DNA of 64,000 bases, from contig OU612065.1 in NCBI GenBank assembly GCA_914767715.1, positions 2,168,001 through 2,232,000 on the forward strand, given 5' to 3'. Below are positions 1 through 13,280 of this stretch, in pieces. Position numbers and translations under genes: made by a program. The notes beneath the pieces were generated by a model. That model ran no database searches. It saw only the letters and a program-made list of their open reading frames with translations, and was not told the DNA's origin. Numbering within the stretch: position 1 is the stretch's first letter; every line of letters starts with the position of its first letter. This DNA is from Membranipora membranacea. Taxonomy: Eukaryota > Bryozoa > Gymnolaemata > Cheilostomatida > Membraniporidae.

Positions 1-27
1 TGCTTATCAGTATTAATTTTCTTGCAG

Positions 28-3000
28 AGTTTAGACAATGTTGGGTTACTGAAATCCAAAGAACGACAGGCATTACTCACTTTAAAGCAGCAAAAGAACA
101 TATTTAACAAAATACTGGACCTCATACACAGTATGAATAAGGCTGGTGACACTCATATCAGCGTCGAACACAGTAAGTATTCTGTCTCATCATCCGAGAT
201 GAGCCTCAAAAGCTACACAGGTTTTGCTCATTTGAATCCTCCTGTCGGTTATTAACTCCTCACACAAATTGAATCTGGTGGTCTCGTTAAGATTGACCTC
301 TGACACCAAATTCTTTCAGCTTGTTACAAAGATGTATTTTTGGTTTCTCTGCCTTTTGTAGTTCTAACAGATATCATTCCACAGTACAGTGAGGTACATG
401 AGTTCTGGCTGCATAACTCAACACCAGAGACGCTCTCCATGAGCATACCAGACTTCTCTAAGGCTTTATATCATAACTACAAAGATGTTATTGAAGAAAA
501 ATACTCAATTAATTCTGATAAAGGTAGGCTAACTATTCGCTTTGCAAATCGATGCTGATGAGCCAAATGTTCGTTTTCCTGATGTGCTCAGCGAAAAGAT
601 GAGGAGAGGCAACTCCTTAAAGATAAAAAATTATTGCATATTTTTGTACATCCTGATTTTTTTTATAAAAGTTTGTTATAATCAAGTGATATTTTGCCCT
701 TTTGATATTGGTTTTATTCATTTGCCTAAATTTCAGGGGTCTGTTTTGTATTGCGCAGTAATTGACTGAATTTACAAAGGTTTATGAGTGCATTCAGTGT
801 TTCTCCAGTGTGATATTCTTGGTAATTCTCTCAAAAGCTTCCCTCCTCCTATATTATCTCTGAGTGCAGAGTTTCAAAGTTCCACAACCCGTAAAGATTA
901 AAAAGTTGTAAAGCTCTATCTTGGTAGATGGCTTCTGTTACAGATTGGAGTTTCTGCATGGTCTGCCTGTCTGCTCCTAGTCGGTCGCTTAGTCATAAAT
1001 GGATTTCTAGCACCCTTTCCTTTGGGCTCATCACTCAGTCATTATTATATATTATTACTATTATTGAGAATCAATGAGTTATATTAGTCTGATTAGTACA
1101 TCTGGTCATCTTTCTCCTTGATCAATGTTCCCTAGTATCGTTGTTTCTTAGCTCACTGTTATTGCTGATAGAATCTTTATATCGTTGTTCCCTGTTGAAC
1201 CTTATGCACATTTTTGTACTTTGTAGTGTTCAACACCATACTGAAAAGAATAACAAAGGGGTCATATTTCTCTCAGGCAAACCAATCCAATATTCAAGTC
1301 TCATTGTTCCAGTTTATATTCACCATTCTGGAGAGCAAATGCAAAGCCATGAAATTCTACATAGATGAAATGGCCTCAGAACGTAAGTAGCCTATACATC
1401 TTTTGATACCTTATAACTTAATCACTTAACAATCAATTAATGGTGCAAATGGGATTTTCCATAGGCTGATCATTGTTATTACTGTAAATGTAATTTGAGG
1501 CCATTTTAGCCGGTACTGTAAAAAATAATAACTTGCCATTGCTATTTCAAGAAATTTATGAATTGATCTACACAGAAGTTGATCAGCTTGTGCGATCACA
1601 AGCAGTTATGTGAGATGAAGTTTCTCAGCGCTATGCCAATGGTTTGGAGTTGTCTAGTTCTGAATATTTCGGACTATGTGGTATCAAGTGTTTATGATGT
1701 TGATTTGTAGTGTGGCTGGTGAATCAGTTGAAATCTGGTAATTCCTCAGTAATGATCAGATCAGTACAATCACTGATAGGAGTCACACCATCTCTGGATA
1801 TAGTCAAAACTCTCCTTGTCCTACTCGCTTCTCCCACAGCTGATGTCGTACAGGCAGTCGGTATGTTATTATTTTTGCAGCATAGGTCTTAACTCTTAAC
1901 TAATCGCAGTATGAAAATTCGAGGAAAAAATCAGGCATCAATATAATGGTTACTTTGGTATCTCTTAACCTTGGGCTGCTATAGTTAATGGAAGGACATG
2001 AATATGTACCAACATAAAAACAGAGCTATCATACTATCATATCTCTCAAGGGTAACATATGTGGTTGATGTGATATAACATAGAATGACTTTTTGTAGGT
2101 GATTATTGGGCAGATATAGCATACGACAGGACAGTAAAAGAAGCTGTCATGCCGTCAGTATTGTCTTGTTTAGAAGAGTCGAGATCAGATATACGTATAG
2201 GTGCTTGTACCTGTCTGGATAAACTGAGGGTAAGTACTCAGTTTGTACCTGAATATGTCTTTGAAGTAGTGTTGGAATGGTGGGAGACTCGCCCCAGATA
2301 TATTTCTCTCTCTCTCTTCGACCAGCTACAGATAATAAAATAACAATATGGGGGGACAACCCGCAGCAGGAATGGTTCATACAGTACGTTGAGTTGTTGA
2401 GCTATATATATATATATATATATATATACATAAATACTTCTATTGTCAGCAACAATATGTTTGATTTGTATGTTTCAGGCTGTCGGTGCTACTGAGGAGC
2501 TGGTGTATGTAGCCCAGGCAGATTCATCTCGTCGTGTTCAGACTGCTGCTCGTAAAGCTCTGACGTCACTTAGTAAGTTATCTTCTCTCGCATTGTATCC
2601 TGATTATAGTACGTGTCTAGGTATAAGATTGTTGACTGTAATTTGTACACTCCAAATATGACTCATCCTGCTATCAACTGTCGGCAGAAGGTTTTTATTG
2701 TTCGAAATTGCTTTGTTAGTTTTCCAGCTAGGTGTCAGCGATAAGATAAAATGGTTGATTTTGCGCTGAACATTGCTGTCCTGTTCTCATACTTTGATGA
2801 GCTATCAGTTTTCTCTCAGGCCTGTGGGTTTGCACTTATGTATATTTGTATTGCTGTGTTCTCTATGCTGACTCAGATGTATATTATAGCTGATAAGTTG
2901 ATGGTGATTCAGCTTTCTCTTGATGCGGGTAATGCATACTGGCGTGGTCTGGTGTATTAAGATTGGCGTGTGATATTTTAACTATACCAGTCTCTGCTCT

Positions 3001-3154
3001 ACCAAATTTATATAAGTCTGAGAAAGCTATGCTGAGATAAAAAGACCATCAATATCCATACTAGTCATCCTTTTACTTTATATATTATGACCATGTTCTA
3101 TTTTTTTGTATTTTAGATGAAGTAGTTGCATCGGCCTCACTTCGCAGGACATAG
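28..3154 (+). CDS. C-terminal exons of an ARM/HEAT-like helical-repeat protein, RIPOR/FAM65-like (5' part outside window)
   Basis: Seven exons join in phase: 28-172, 362-523, 1227-1382, 1711-1860, 2099-2229, 2479-2572 and 3117-3154, ending in TAG at 3152-3154. The first exon follows a TTGCAG acceptor, so the gene begins before the window. The joined C-terminus is about 290 residues, almost all amphipathic helix. The last two long exons resemble the C-terminal ARM-like repeats of RIPOR (FAM65) proteins: a segment reading RIGACTCLDKLR, then ATEELVYVAQAD, then RRVQTAARKALTSL, the 'AAR..L.SL' type of ending I recall for that family. RIPOR proteins bind Rho GTPases through an N-terminal region that is not present here. 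The exon structure is well supported; the family call rests on remembered motif similarity over about 60 residues. Another ARM-repeat family remains possible. Confidence 0.5.
2401..2430. repeat. (TA)n microsatellite
   Basis: About 12 TA units in the intron before exon 2479 of the RIPOR-like gene. Confidence 0.9.
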
Positions 3155-3230
3155 GACAGTACAGAGGACAGTACATAGGACAGTACATAAGACAGTACAT
3201 AGGACAGGACTTAGGACAGGACTTAGGATG
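3150..3230 (+). repeat. 12-bp minisatellite running through the stop codon of the RIPOR-like gene
   Basis: About six copies of a 12-bp unit (consensus ATAGGACAGTAC, later copies TTAGGACAGGAC) begin at the last sense codon. The TAG of the first unit is the stop codon. The rest forms the start of the 3' UTR. Confidence 0.8.
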
Positions 3231-4434
3231 AGGTTTCATGACACTACAGTATTTAACAAAACTGTTAATATTTTAAGTATTATCCATCAATTTCTTGCCT
3301 TTGCGAAGTATCAAACATGGTTCAGTATTGCATAAGAAGTTTATTTTTATACCAGTTTTCATTAGTATTAATTGCATTGCCAATTATGGAGTTGCCGCAC
3401 TTCTTGCCACTACACAGAATTGATTTTTTGACCGATTATGCTTTTTTCACAGGTCTGATGTAGGACATATTAATTTCTTTTGTATACATCAAATTTTGGC
3501 AGGTTTTATTATGCTTATTTATTTATGTGAACAACTCTTGCCGAGTTTCTTATTATTATCTCTAGAGATAGAGAGGGCCACCCGCACATTACATTCTCAC
3601 AAACTACATTAAAGGCAGCAATGCTTGGCACACCACAGTAACAAAATAAACGGAAATACCTCAATCAAATATGGTTGGATATAGTTGATCAATGTAGTGA
3701 TACGTTTTATTACACCTTTTTTTCGACTAGACACAAAGCTACTCAGTACTGTGAGACAGGTAGGGATTTAACTTTTTGGTTGTGACCAGCAACAAAAGCT
3801 CTCCCACACCTCGTCTGAGCCCCCCCAGACTCTTGCCCCCCCCCCTGTACGACGCCCCCTATGATTTTGCGCATGTCATGATTCGAGGACTCAGTTTTGC
3901 AGGTTAGGGTTTAGATGGGCTTTTTCATTAGGGCAGAACAGTGACTAGAATAATGCTGTGAAAGTGTGTTGTACTTCCCAGCTTGGCTTTCTAATAGCAG
4001 GGTTTGTCAGACAATAGTATGATTGAGCTAACATATAATTATTTTATGACACAGTAGTACATTGTGTACTAGAGTATACCACTCCTAATCCTAACATATG
4101 ATATTCAGTCTCCTCACTGAGCTTGTTCCTCCCGGCTTACATAGGTACGTAATAATCAGTAGTATGTTATCAACCATTGATGATTGAAGGCTCTGAGTAT
4201 TTTTTTTATCGTTGGCAATTTAAATTTGGTGTTATCAGCTAGATCCTCGATCTTGAGTATATCCTTACTCTGTGATATCATGTATCATTATATCCATCAA
4301 TCAAAGTTATGGATATCGATGTTGAGAATTTTGACATATCATTGCTTTGCAACCCTGTTGCAAGTGCTACTCAATGTAAATAATGGCCAAAATTGTTTTT
4401 TTACAGAATAATATTTACTAAGCAAATTACTGAT
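3155..4434. other. Intergenic stretch: 3' UTR of the RIPOR-like gene and unassigned DNA
   Basis: No coding signal was found on either strand. Possible polyadenylation hexamers are ATTAAA near 3608 and AATAAA near 3645 on the + strand. A C-rich run lies at about 3822-3846. Confidence 0.5.
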
Positions 4435-4591
4435 AACTAGGCCAGATAGATTATTTCCTTCTCAAGATGATAGAGATACCATCCAACCACTGAACCATAG
4501 CTGGAGCGAAAGCAGGCTTGACAAGGAATCAATCATTCTTATAGTGGATAAGTGGAAAGGGAGTACTGAGAGCTGCAAGGAACTGATAATA
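4435..4591 (+). other. Possible orphan exon, unassigned
   Basis: An open frame reads LFPSQDDRDTIQPLNHSW and continues for about 30 more residues to ELIIQ, where it meets a good donor (CA|GTAAGT at 4592). The upstream boundary is unclear. It leaves two nucleotides of a codon. That phase fits neither the RIPOR-like terminal exon nor the first visible RASEF-like exon at 5501, so it cannot be joined directly to either gene. It may be an exon of an unseen transcript or chance. Confidence 0.2.
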
Positions 4592-5500
4592 CAGTAAGTG
4601 AACTGTTGACACTCCTAAACCCTGTCCACAGTTGTCGGAAAGTACTGCTGACACAGCCAACACTATTGGAGGCTTCATCTTATAGGCTGTGCAACGATAA
4701 TGGAAGGTAGGGGTTCATTTGTAGGTAAAGCTGAGCAAATGATATGTTGTGTCTGAATTCTTGCCTTCCGAAATGAGGCCTCATTACGCACACAAAAGAT
4801 GGAATGAGCGTCTTATACTCTTTTACTCTTATTATACGCATTATTTATTATTCTTTGCTGTAATTTAGAACCCCCTACCTCGACTCATCAGAACACGATA
4901 CAGTGTAATTGGCGACAATTTAGATAAATAGTTTCATGTCAAAGCTAAGCAGATGATGTGATCAATTTGAATCAGTGCAACAATATCTATTATACTATAA
5001 GCTGAGAAGACCAAAATGTCTCAGGATACTGATGTAATTGTTCAAAATGTTAGATGGCATCTATTCAAAGAATAATCAACATAAATTGCTCGCACATGTG
5101 TGTTGAAGCACCCTCACCAAGACATCATGTTGAGAGCAGCAACGTCCAAAGTGCCTTACATCCCAGCATGAGATAACATGGTATTATCTATCGCTGTGTA
5201 AAACCTAATAGCTCATTTATTACGCGTGCTGTGTGAACAGAACACATGCAGGAGAGAGGGAAAATGTCGGAGGTATGATATGATGTGCGTGGTTGGTTGG
5301 AATGCGGCTCTGTCAACAGAGAAGCATAAATGATATCTTTGCGGAGACGTCCAGCTACTTTTTTTCTTAGTTCTGGTATTGGTTTCTTCAGATCTAGAGA
5401 GCATTTACAAACTTGTATAATCTTAGGCAGATCATGGTCATGTTTCTTTACATTGTTATGTAAATATGTGCACTAACCGTACTCATTGATCATCGTAAAG

Positions 5501-8500
5501 GTAGAGGAGGAAGATGAGGATGCCGCTCTTGAGCAGTTTGCATCTCTGGGTCACGATGACATAGCAGAATTATTTCGTATGTGTGACTCGGATAACTCAG
5601 GATTCATAGAGAAAGCTGAGCTGAGTAGTATAATACCAGGAGTGGATAACATCACTCTTGAGAGGCTTATTCAGGAGCTCGACTGTGACGGGGATGGTAG
5701 AATAAGCCTACCAGAGCTTGAGAAGGGTTTACATAAACTAACATCTCCCGATCTGTTACTTCCCCCGCATCCTGAAATCACCTCTCACATCGACAATCAA
5801 CTAATCACTCACATGGATTCTAACAACAGACTCCATCGACGACGGTAAGAGCTGGCAGCCATTATTATAATAGACAGAATCCTGACTTAGTTAAACTGCT
5901 GTGTTGTATATAATTGTTACCATTGCATTGGTCTGCAATCACGCTAGGGTAGGGGGACGCTGAAGTCATTCATCTTAATGCTAATGTACATTGGATCGCA
6001 AATTTCATAGGGATGGGATTACGTTAAGAGCATTAATTTTCTTCTCCACCAATATTTCACAATAAGCGTTGAACTGTTGAACTGTTTCAGTCGTGGTCAA
6101 TTGTCAAAAACAACAGTCCTCGAGTCTATTGATGAGGATGAGTGCAGGTAACATTTTATTCACCTTATCTTTAGACAGTGTTGCATCGCTAGAGCACAGG
6201 TAGAAAATCTGCCTGTATAGTAATCGCTTTTAGTTTTCTCATCTTGAGAGAACTGCAGCAGGTCTATTTGTGGCTCGTTTCTGTGATGCTTTCCTTATTG
6301 TCCAATCTGTTAATTTATCATTTTCATTAGAAGGTTGCATGTGCAGGTGGTTCGCTTTATAATTTACTCCTGTGAACCAAGTCATGACAATATGATAACA
6401 GAACTAAACCAATGTCATGGTAAAAAGTGTGTCTCTCAGCTGCCTTGGCACATACACCATACACATACCATAGTGATACACATTACACATCTACATATCA
6501 AACTTTTATTTAAAGTCAGTCCTGGAGTTGTGGAGACTTGACAGAGAGGAATATATACGAGCGTTTACAAGCGACTCATGGAGACAACGATGACTATTAT
6601 CAGCAGCAACTCAATCGTAAAAACTCCACTATAGATCTATTTAGATCTCTCGACAGGTAACCTCTACACTCTCAAAATGTACTTAGGATAACATATATCA
6701 CTGCACTTGTGACTAAGGAGGCACTGAAAACACCAACGATTTTCCCTATGCTGTGATTTTTATTCACCTTTTTACTTGTCAGAACTCCTTTAGGTATGAT
6801 GTAGTTTTTCAATCCTACATTGATGAATCCAAAGCTCATTCTCATGCTCTCATACCAGGTTTTTGCAACACAATTTCTTTTACTTGGCCATTGTAGTGGC
6901 AGTATGCATCTCAAAGCATCTAATGATTTTATAGTCACAACGAGGCGTTTCAAGTATACTGCCACCTGGCACAAGACGACAGCCAGATGTTGCAAAAGTT
7001 TGAAGTGTTTTTAGAAGAGACCGTACAGAAAATCAAGGAACAGAGCAAAGCTAAAACTGCACTGGAAGTTGCTTTTGACCAGTAAGTCGCTGAACCAAAG
7101 CCTTTTGTAGAGTTTAATATGGCGCCAGTATTATTAATCTTAACTCCCCCTTTCCTTCAAAAGTTATCATAACAAACTCTTTTTTGTGAGCTGATCTTAT
7201 TCTGTAAGAATTAAGTGTGTACATTCCTATCTATCTATTCCATTTCTTATTCTGGCCCTAAAAAAGCTCAGGACACTAGTTGTAGAGGCACTCCATTAGC
7301 AACCAATGGCACATCCAGCAACTCAGGTAATGTTTGAGGGTTGAGCACGTATACTCTCGAACTATCTTCACCTTTTGTTTATTACATCTGCCACATGCAC
7401 AATGCTACCCGTATCATATTTACATGTTTCATATTGTGAGGGTTCATATTCACCATGTAGAGAACAAAAGAAGCAGCAGCAGAGAATGAATGATCTGGAG
7501 GAGGAAGCCGATGTCATGACCAGAAAAATAGAACAAAAAGTCATCGAGCAGGTAAATCCAGAATTCCTCCTACAATTAAATCATTATTATGTGAACATTC
7601 TCAGCTGAGAGGTCCTAAAATTAAACAAACAAACAAACAGGACTTAGATACATAAAAACTTATTTTGATACATCATTTTATGGAACCTAAATAATCCCTA
7701 AAATACTAACGTATAATAAAAATACAGTATTGTGGCAATTTCTGATCATAATGAATTAAGGGCTATCTCCTCTAATAAATTAATTTTTATGCAATAATTG
7801 CATTTTGTCAGTATTGCTTATGATTTAATTTGATGATTTAATCTTTCAAACTGCAGTCAATTGGATTTGTTATGGCCGATGTAGGTCTGAGCTTCGGCAT
7901 AAAACTTCTCGTAGTAGTTACCTGAATTATGTGTATTGCAATATTTATCAGCTAGAAGCAAGATATGAAGATGATAGACTTGGGTATGAAGAGGAAATCA
8001 CGGTTCTGAGAGAGAACCTGGAAAAAATGAGACAACTAGAGGCTGAGATTAAAGTTCAGGTGAGTTTATATACTTCAGAGTCCAGTGAATTGTTGACTAT
8101 GCCGGTTATGAATCGGCCTGAGGTTGATTTTAGGATCCCTGAGTTTTTTGGGTACTTCATTATTGATAAATCAAGTTTTGCACTTTTGCTCACTATGCAT
8201 GGAGAATAGTAAGTCTAACTCCATCCTATGCAGGTGCGGGTGTTTATTGAATAAACTGATAGAGATTATGTTATTGCTTTTTTCTGCCTCTCAACATGCG
8301 TCAAATATTATATGCTAATACGGTAGCTGTGTATTGTTTATTTATTTTGATAATAGAATGAATACAATATTTATAACAATAATATATTATTTTTGAAGTC
8401 GAAGGAGGAGTTAGATCCACTGAGATACAAACTGAATGATATGGAGAAAAACCTGAGAAAGCTAAAGAGCGAGAAAACTGAAGCAGAGACAAATGCCTTA

Positions 8501-11500
8501 TTGGCAAAAAGTCAGCTGGCAGCATACAAACAAAGTATGGAGCAGCACTCCGCTGAGAGAGAAAAGTAAGGCAGCTATAGTGCAATAACTAGAGGGATTG
8601 GGTAATTGGATTGGTGAGAGATGTTTTTGCAACATAATAGATACAAACGTATATAGATACACATTGGCAACGTGTATTATTTTCAGACCTAGCCTTTATG
8701 TATAATGATTGTCTGCCCGTATGAGAAAGCAAGACAACTCCGGCATGTGTTCATTGTCAACTTGTTTTCTAAACTATCTGTGTTTTCTTGCAGAGACAAG
8801 GAGCTAGTGATGGACTACATGACTGAGCAAATGAATTTATCTAAGCAAGTACAACATCTACAGTAAGTACAATACCCTCAGTATGTACTGTACAACATAT
8901 ACATTAAGTACAGTAGTATTTACTTATTAACATACCTATGTACTGGCTTTCATCCCGCTGCCTTATCTACTCTAGTATGTAGTCATAATCTGGTTATTAG
9001 TAAAGCTGACGGTGAATGTTGCTTTACCATTACTCTGGCACTGTGGTTATATATACAGCATGTCCTTACGAATCAGGTCTTATAATGGAAACGCCACAGT
9101 AACTTTTAACCCTAGCGTACAGACATCTTGCTAAATTATAAACTGTGATTTTGGTTACAGAGAAGTAAACAAGCAGTTACAGGAAACTAATGTGGATCTG
9201 AGTGGTGAACTTACTGTGATGAAGAGGAGAGTCTCGAAAAGAACAAGCAAAAGAACAAAGACATCGCTAAGACAAGAAATGGCTCCTCAAACTGATTCTG
9301 GTTCTGAATGGTAACTACTGGATTTCTGGACTCGCGAAAGCCCCTCACAAACTAAACTAAATTCATGTTGAACACCTGATGAATTGGGAATGTTTCAAAT
9401 CTGATTGCCTTGGACACGTTTTGAAATCAAACACTATTTTTAATCTCTAACTAGACTGTTACCTGGAAGCGTAATGTAACCGATACTGATGTTTTACAGT
9501 GGTACACCTGTATCAATATCAAGACGAAGACTTGGCCTTGATGACAGAAAATACTCAACAGTGTCACTATCCGAAGAGTTAGAACAAGCTAGCACTCCTC
9601 TGTGTGGACAACGAGCTGATAGCATTGATGAGCTTGATTGTATGTGTGTTTAATTATATATAAGGCAGTGTGGACTGTGAACAGCAGACGTACATCTGTC
9701 TTAATTGATCGTTTGACACATCCTTGATTCAATTGAGTTCATTTAGTTGAAGCGCCAAATTTTGAGATAAGAGGCCAGGCATCTATTTCTGACTCTATAA
9801 CACATACATAAAAAAGACATTATCACAACCGATCTATTGTTCCCGGGTGTTATTGAATTGGGTTTTTACAATGATATCCAAACTGTGCCAGGATGGCTAG
9901 TAGTAGTATTTCTATCAGAGGGGTAACCCATTCTGTATTCACATTTTATTTTCACAGTTGTCTTACCTCAATAATGTGCAAAAAAAGAGTTCATTAATCT
10001 AATGTCTTTGGGGTGACCTCATGGAACCGATGGGGAAAGTGGTTGTTGATGGAAGGCTACTACCAGCTATCCGGGCACAGTTCGAGCGCTTGAAATATAC
10101 CCTAGGCTATGTTTAATCTGTTGATCAAATCGGTAGAAAATAATCATCACCGTTTTGTAACTACAGCTTGCTCGAGACAAAGCAGCTTCTCTGCTGACGA
10201 TGAAAGGGATGAATCTGATTATGGTAAAGGAAAAAATATTCTCGGTAAATCTACATCGAGAAATATTCCATTCCGCCATCAGCGCCATGTAGATGATCCG
10301 AGCCTAGAGCTACCCAGACACTACATGATGAAGCTACAGACGATGCAGTCAACAGATATAACGTCTCCCACATCAGAGTATGGTGATATCACCTCCACTA
10401 AACCAGTACAAGCAGAGGATGGAATCAATAATAAAACAGAGGTTTGCGCTTAATTATTTGTGTCTGGTTTTCCAAGGAAATTCTTAAAACAGCTGTCTAC
10501 AAACTTTTAGTTTGAGAGTGCCATCGCATTGGTCTATCCAGATTCAATTAATACCAAAACACTAAATCTTCATTTGTAAGTCTTCAGCACTCAAATAAGA
10601 ATAAAAGAAAAAGGCTCCGACTAGGAAAAATTCAAATGTCCAAAATCAAAATTCCAAAACTTATTCAGGGCTCCCTGCTCCCAGGGAGTTTTGGACCTGC
10701 TGCTCCCAAGAACTATAAACTAAAAACTAAGGCAAGAGTTGTCTGTTCACAGATAAACTACCGATAACTCCAAAATAACCTATTTAAGTTGATAATCTGT
10801 TCGCATAAATGATCATTTAAATTACCTACCCATATTAATCTTCTATTGGTTATCAAATTTGTACCCGCTTAGCTCCCTCATTATTTCAGTCAGCTGTGGT
10901 GCCACTCTCCACTTCCCCCACGCTGTCAGCTAGCGACATGAGCAGCTCAATGGGAAGTAGCAAATCATCAATCATAACAAGACCGTACAGAGAAAAATAC
11001 AGATCAGGACATCAGAGAAAAATCAGCAGTGACAGCCTTCTGTCTGGGGTAACAACCACGACCAGCCTCAAGGACACAGCTCCTCAGAGACTGTATAAGG
11101 TCAGTCCAGGATAATATTGGCATTGACTGTTTTGAACCAGCGAGTTATAAATATCTAATTGCTACCAGAACTAGGAAATCCTATGACCTTGATCTCAGGT
11201 TTTTATAACAAATGACTCTGCTCTGTTTTAGGTGATATTTGCAGGTGATTCGGGTGTAGGTAAGACAAGCTTCATATTACACCTGTGTAAAGGAATTTTC
11301 CAGTCGACAGTGTCATCAACACTGGGGATAGACTTCCATACTAAAAATATAGAAGTGGATAACACCAGGGTAACACTGCAACTCTGGGATACAGCTGGCC
11401 AGGAAAGGTATGTGACTGACTAACTAACAAACTAACTGACTAACGCGGCTGACTAACGCGGCTGACTAACGCGGCTGACTAACGCGGCTGACTAACGCGG

Positions 11501-12702
11501 CTGACTAACGCGGCTGACTAACGCGGCTGACTAACGCGGCTGACTAACGCGGCTGACTAACGCGGCTGACTAACGCGGCTGACTAACGCGGCTGACTAAC
11601 GCGGCTGACTAACGCGGCTGACTAACACAGTAACTGTCATATGCTAAACTTTGCTTCTCTTCATACTCCAGGTTTGCTCCTGAATAACTGAATTAAACTG
11701 ATTTCATCAGCCACAGTCTTCAAAATTTATTTCGGTTTTGTTTAGTTTTGGCATAACTATTGCCCACTTACCTGGATAATTCAAAATAATGTAAATAACC
11801 AAATTTGATGTCAGTATTTTATATACACAGATTCCGATGTATATCTACATCTTACTTTCGGAAAGCTGATGGAGTGGTATTGTTATACGATTGTTGCGCT
11901 GAGAGGTCATTTCTAAGTGTCAGAGAGTGGGTAGATACGATACGCAATGCAGCCGAGACAGAGGATCTCCCTATCATGATCTGTGGTAACAAAATAGATT
12001 TACGGGGAGAAAAGGAGGAGCTAGGATTCAAAGTAAATACAGTAACATGTCAAAGCCTTACTTCATATCATATCTTGACAGAAGGATAGATAAAACTTGT
12101 CGGCGTTTTATCTCATGATTCAAGTGAGAACAAGGAGTTAGTTAGTTCTAACTACTTTTTGAGAAAAATACATCTGCAAAAAGCGACTTGGCTAATGTTA
12201 AAAACTAAGCGACTCTCACTTGTCATATTCTAGGTTGTTAGTTCGGAAATGGGTGAGCAGCTTGCGAACCAGTGTAAGACTATGTTCTGTGAACTAAGTG
12301 CCAAAAAAGGAGATCTCCTCTCAAACTGTATACAAAGGCTAGGCAGGTTAGTATTAGGGTCAGGGTACTCTCTGTGAAGGAACAAGAAGGCTATCTATAG
12401 CTGATAGGGAGAGGTCTAACTTTATGTGTTACATGATAAAATTAGCGTTGTGTTATTTTTGAATATCACGCTCCCGTATTGCATATTTGTGATGAAATAA
12501 GATAAGAGATAGATAGTGGTAACGCAAGGATGGACAAGAACATTCAGCCCATCATCAGGATATCTTATCATTAGATCATAGTAAACACTTTTATGACAGG
12601 GTTATGAAGGAAAGGGAAGATGAGGGTATCAAGAGATATGAGAACGTTCTCAAGCTGAAGCGCCAAAGTACCAGTCAGACTAAGCAAGGATGCTGTTCAT
12701 AA
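5501..12702 (+). CDS. RASEF-like: RASEF/Rab45-type large Rab GTPase with EF-hands and coiled coil (5' end unresolved)
   Basis: Sixteen exons join in phase: 5501-5844, 6091-6147, 6549-6656, 6935-7081, 7461-7551, 7952-8059, 8399-8565, 8794-8872, 9161-9310, 9500-9639, 10167-10441, 10890-11099, 11232-11407, 11831-12032, 12234-12346, 12600-12702 (about 820 residues). Residues about 25-90 hold two EF-hands with canonical 12-residue loops, [12 protein letters not shown] and [13 protein letters not shown] Glu/Lys/Gln-rich coiled coil follows (about 150-400), then a Ser/Thr-rich linker and a Rab domain from about 622: GDSGVGKTS (P-loop), WDTAGQERF (switch II, catalytic Gln kept), GNKID, and a ...GCCS end fit for geranylgeranylation. 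This order matches RASEF, CRACR2A and Rab44, which act in Ca2+-linked membrane traffic. '[13 protein letters not shown]' and 'REWVDTI' favour RASEF. No in-frame ATG precedes the first exon, so one or more 5' exons are missing. The donor after 10441 is the unusual GTTTGC. Confidence 0.85.
11427..11626 (+). repeat. 13-bp minisatellite in the G-domain intron of the RASEF-like gene
   Basis: Fourteen essentially identical copies of GACTAACGCGGCT run in direct tandem; the GCGG core recurs every 13 bp from 11445 to 11614. Degenerate GACTAACTAACA units precede it. It starts about 20 bp after the splice donor at 11408. The CG-rich unit stands out from the AT-rich surroundings. Confidence 0.95.
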
Positions 12703-13280
12703 ACAAATGATGGCCAAAAGACCTTTACATAGTCCACCCAGCAGTGTCTGTTATTAAGATTTAGTTGGACCTGTTTACTGTAGCTGCTGCAATCGATCTC
12801 TGTGAAATTCATGTTCTGTAAATTAGAGTTTCTCTACATGTCTTGATCACCAATTTTTACTATTACAATTCTAGTCAGGTGAACACACGCGTATTGCGCT
12901 ATCTTGCCTTTATATATTTTTGTATACATATTATTATTATATTTGTGTTATATTTGAGCAGCTTAATTCTATTTTATATGAAAATATAAACTTTTTTGAA
13001 AAATATTCCATATATACGATGTAGATATGGCGATATTCAAGCAGAAACCATAGACTTCATAATAATAGATATCATTGTGAAGTTTATGGCACCATACAAA
13101 AATGTATTACATGCTACATGAATTTGGCGACAAAATGCACAATTTAAAAAAAGGGTATAAAATAACAATGATTGAATTATGCTTTACTTTATAACATGGG
13201 ATCAAGGTGGTGAAGATAAAAGCAATGGATTATAATCAGGTAACTCATACTGATCAGGTTATAAGTGATCGTTTTCGTCC
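12703..13280. other. Convergent intergenic region between the RASEF-like and VOPP1-like genes
   Basis: The two stop codons face each other 578 bp apart, so this region must hold both 3' UTRs. It is AT-rich and no reading frame of note is present. Confidence 0.7.

Noticed and set aside
6672-6995. Minus-strand frame of 107 codons
   Set aside because: It overlaps a phase-consistent plus-strand exon of the RASEF-like gene (6935-7081) and has no recognisable motif.
11427-11626. CRISPR-like regular repeat array
   Set aside because: Units are 13 bp and directly abut with no spacers; it is a minisatellite in an intron of an animal gene.
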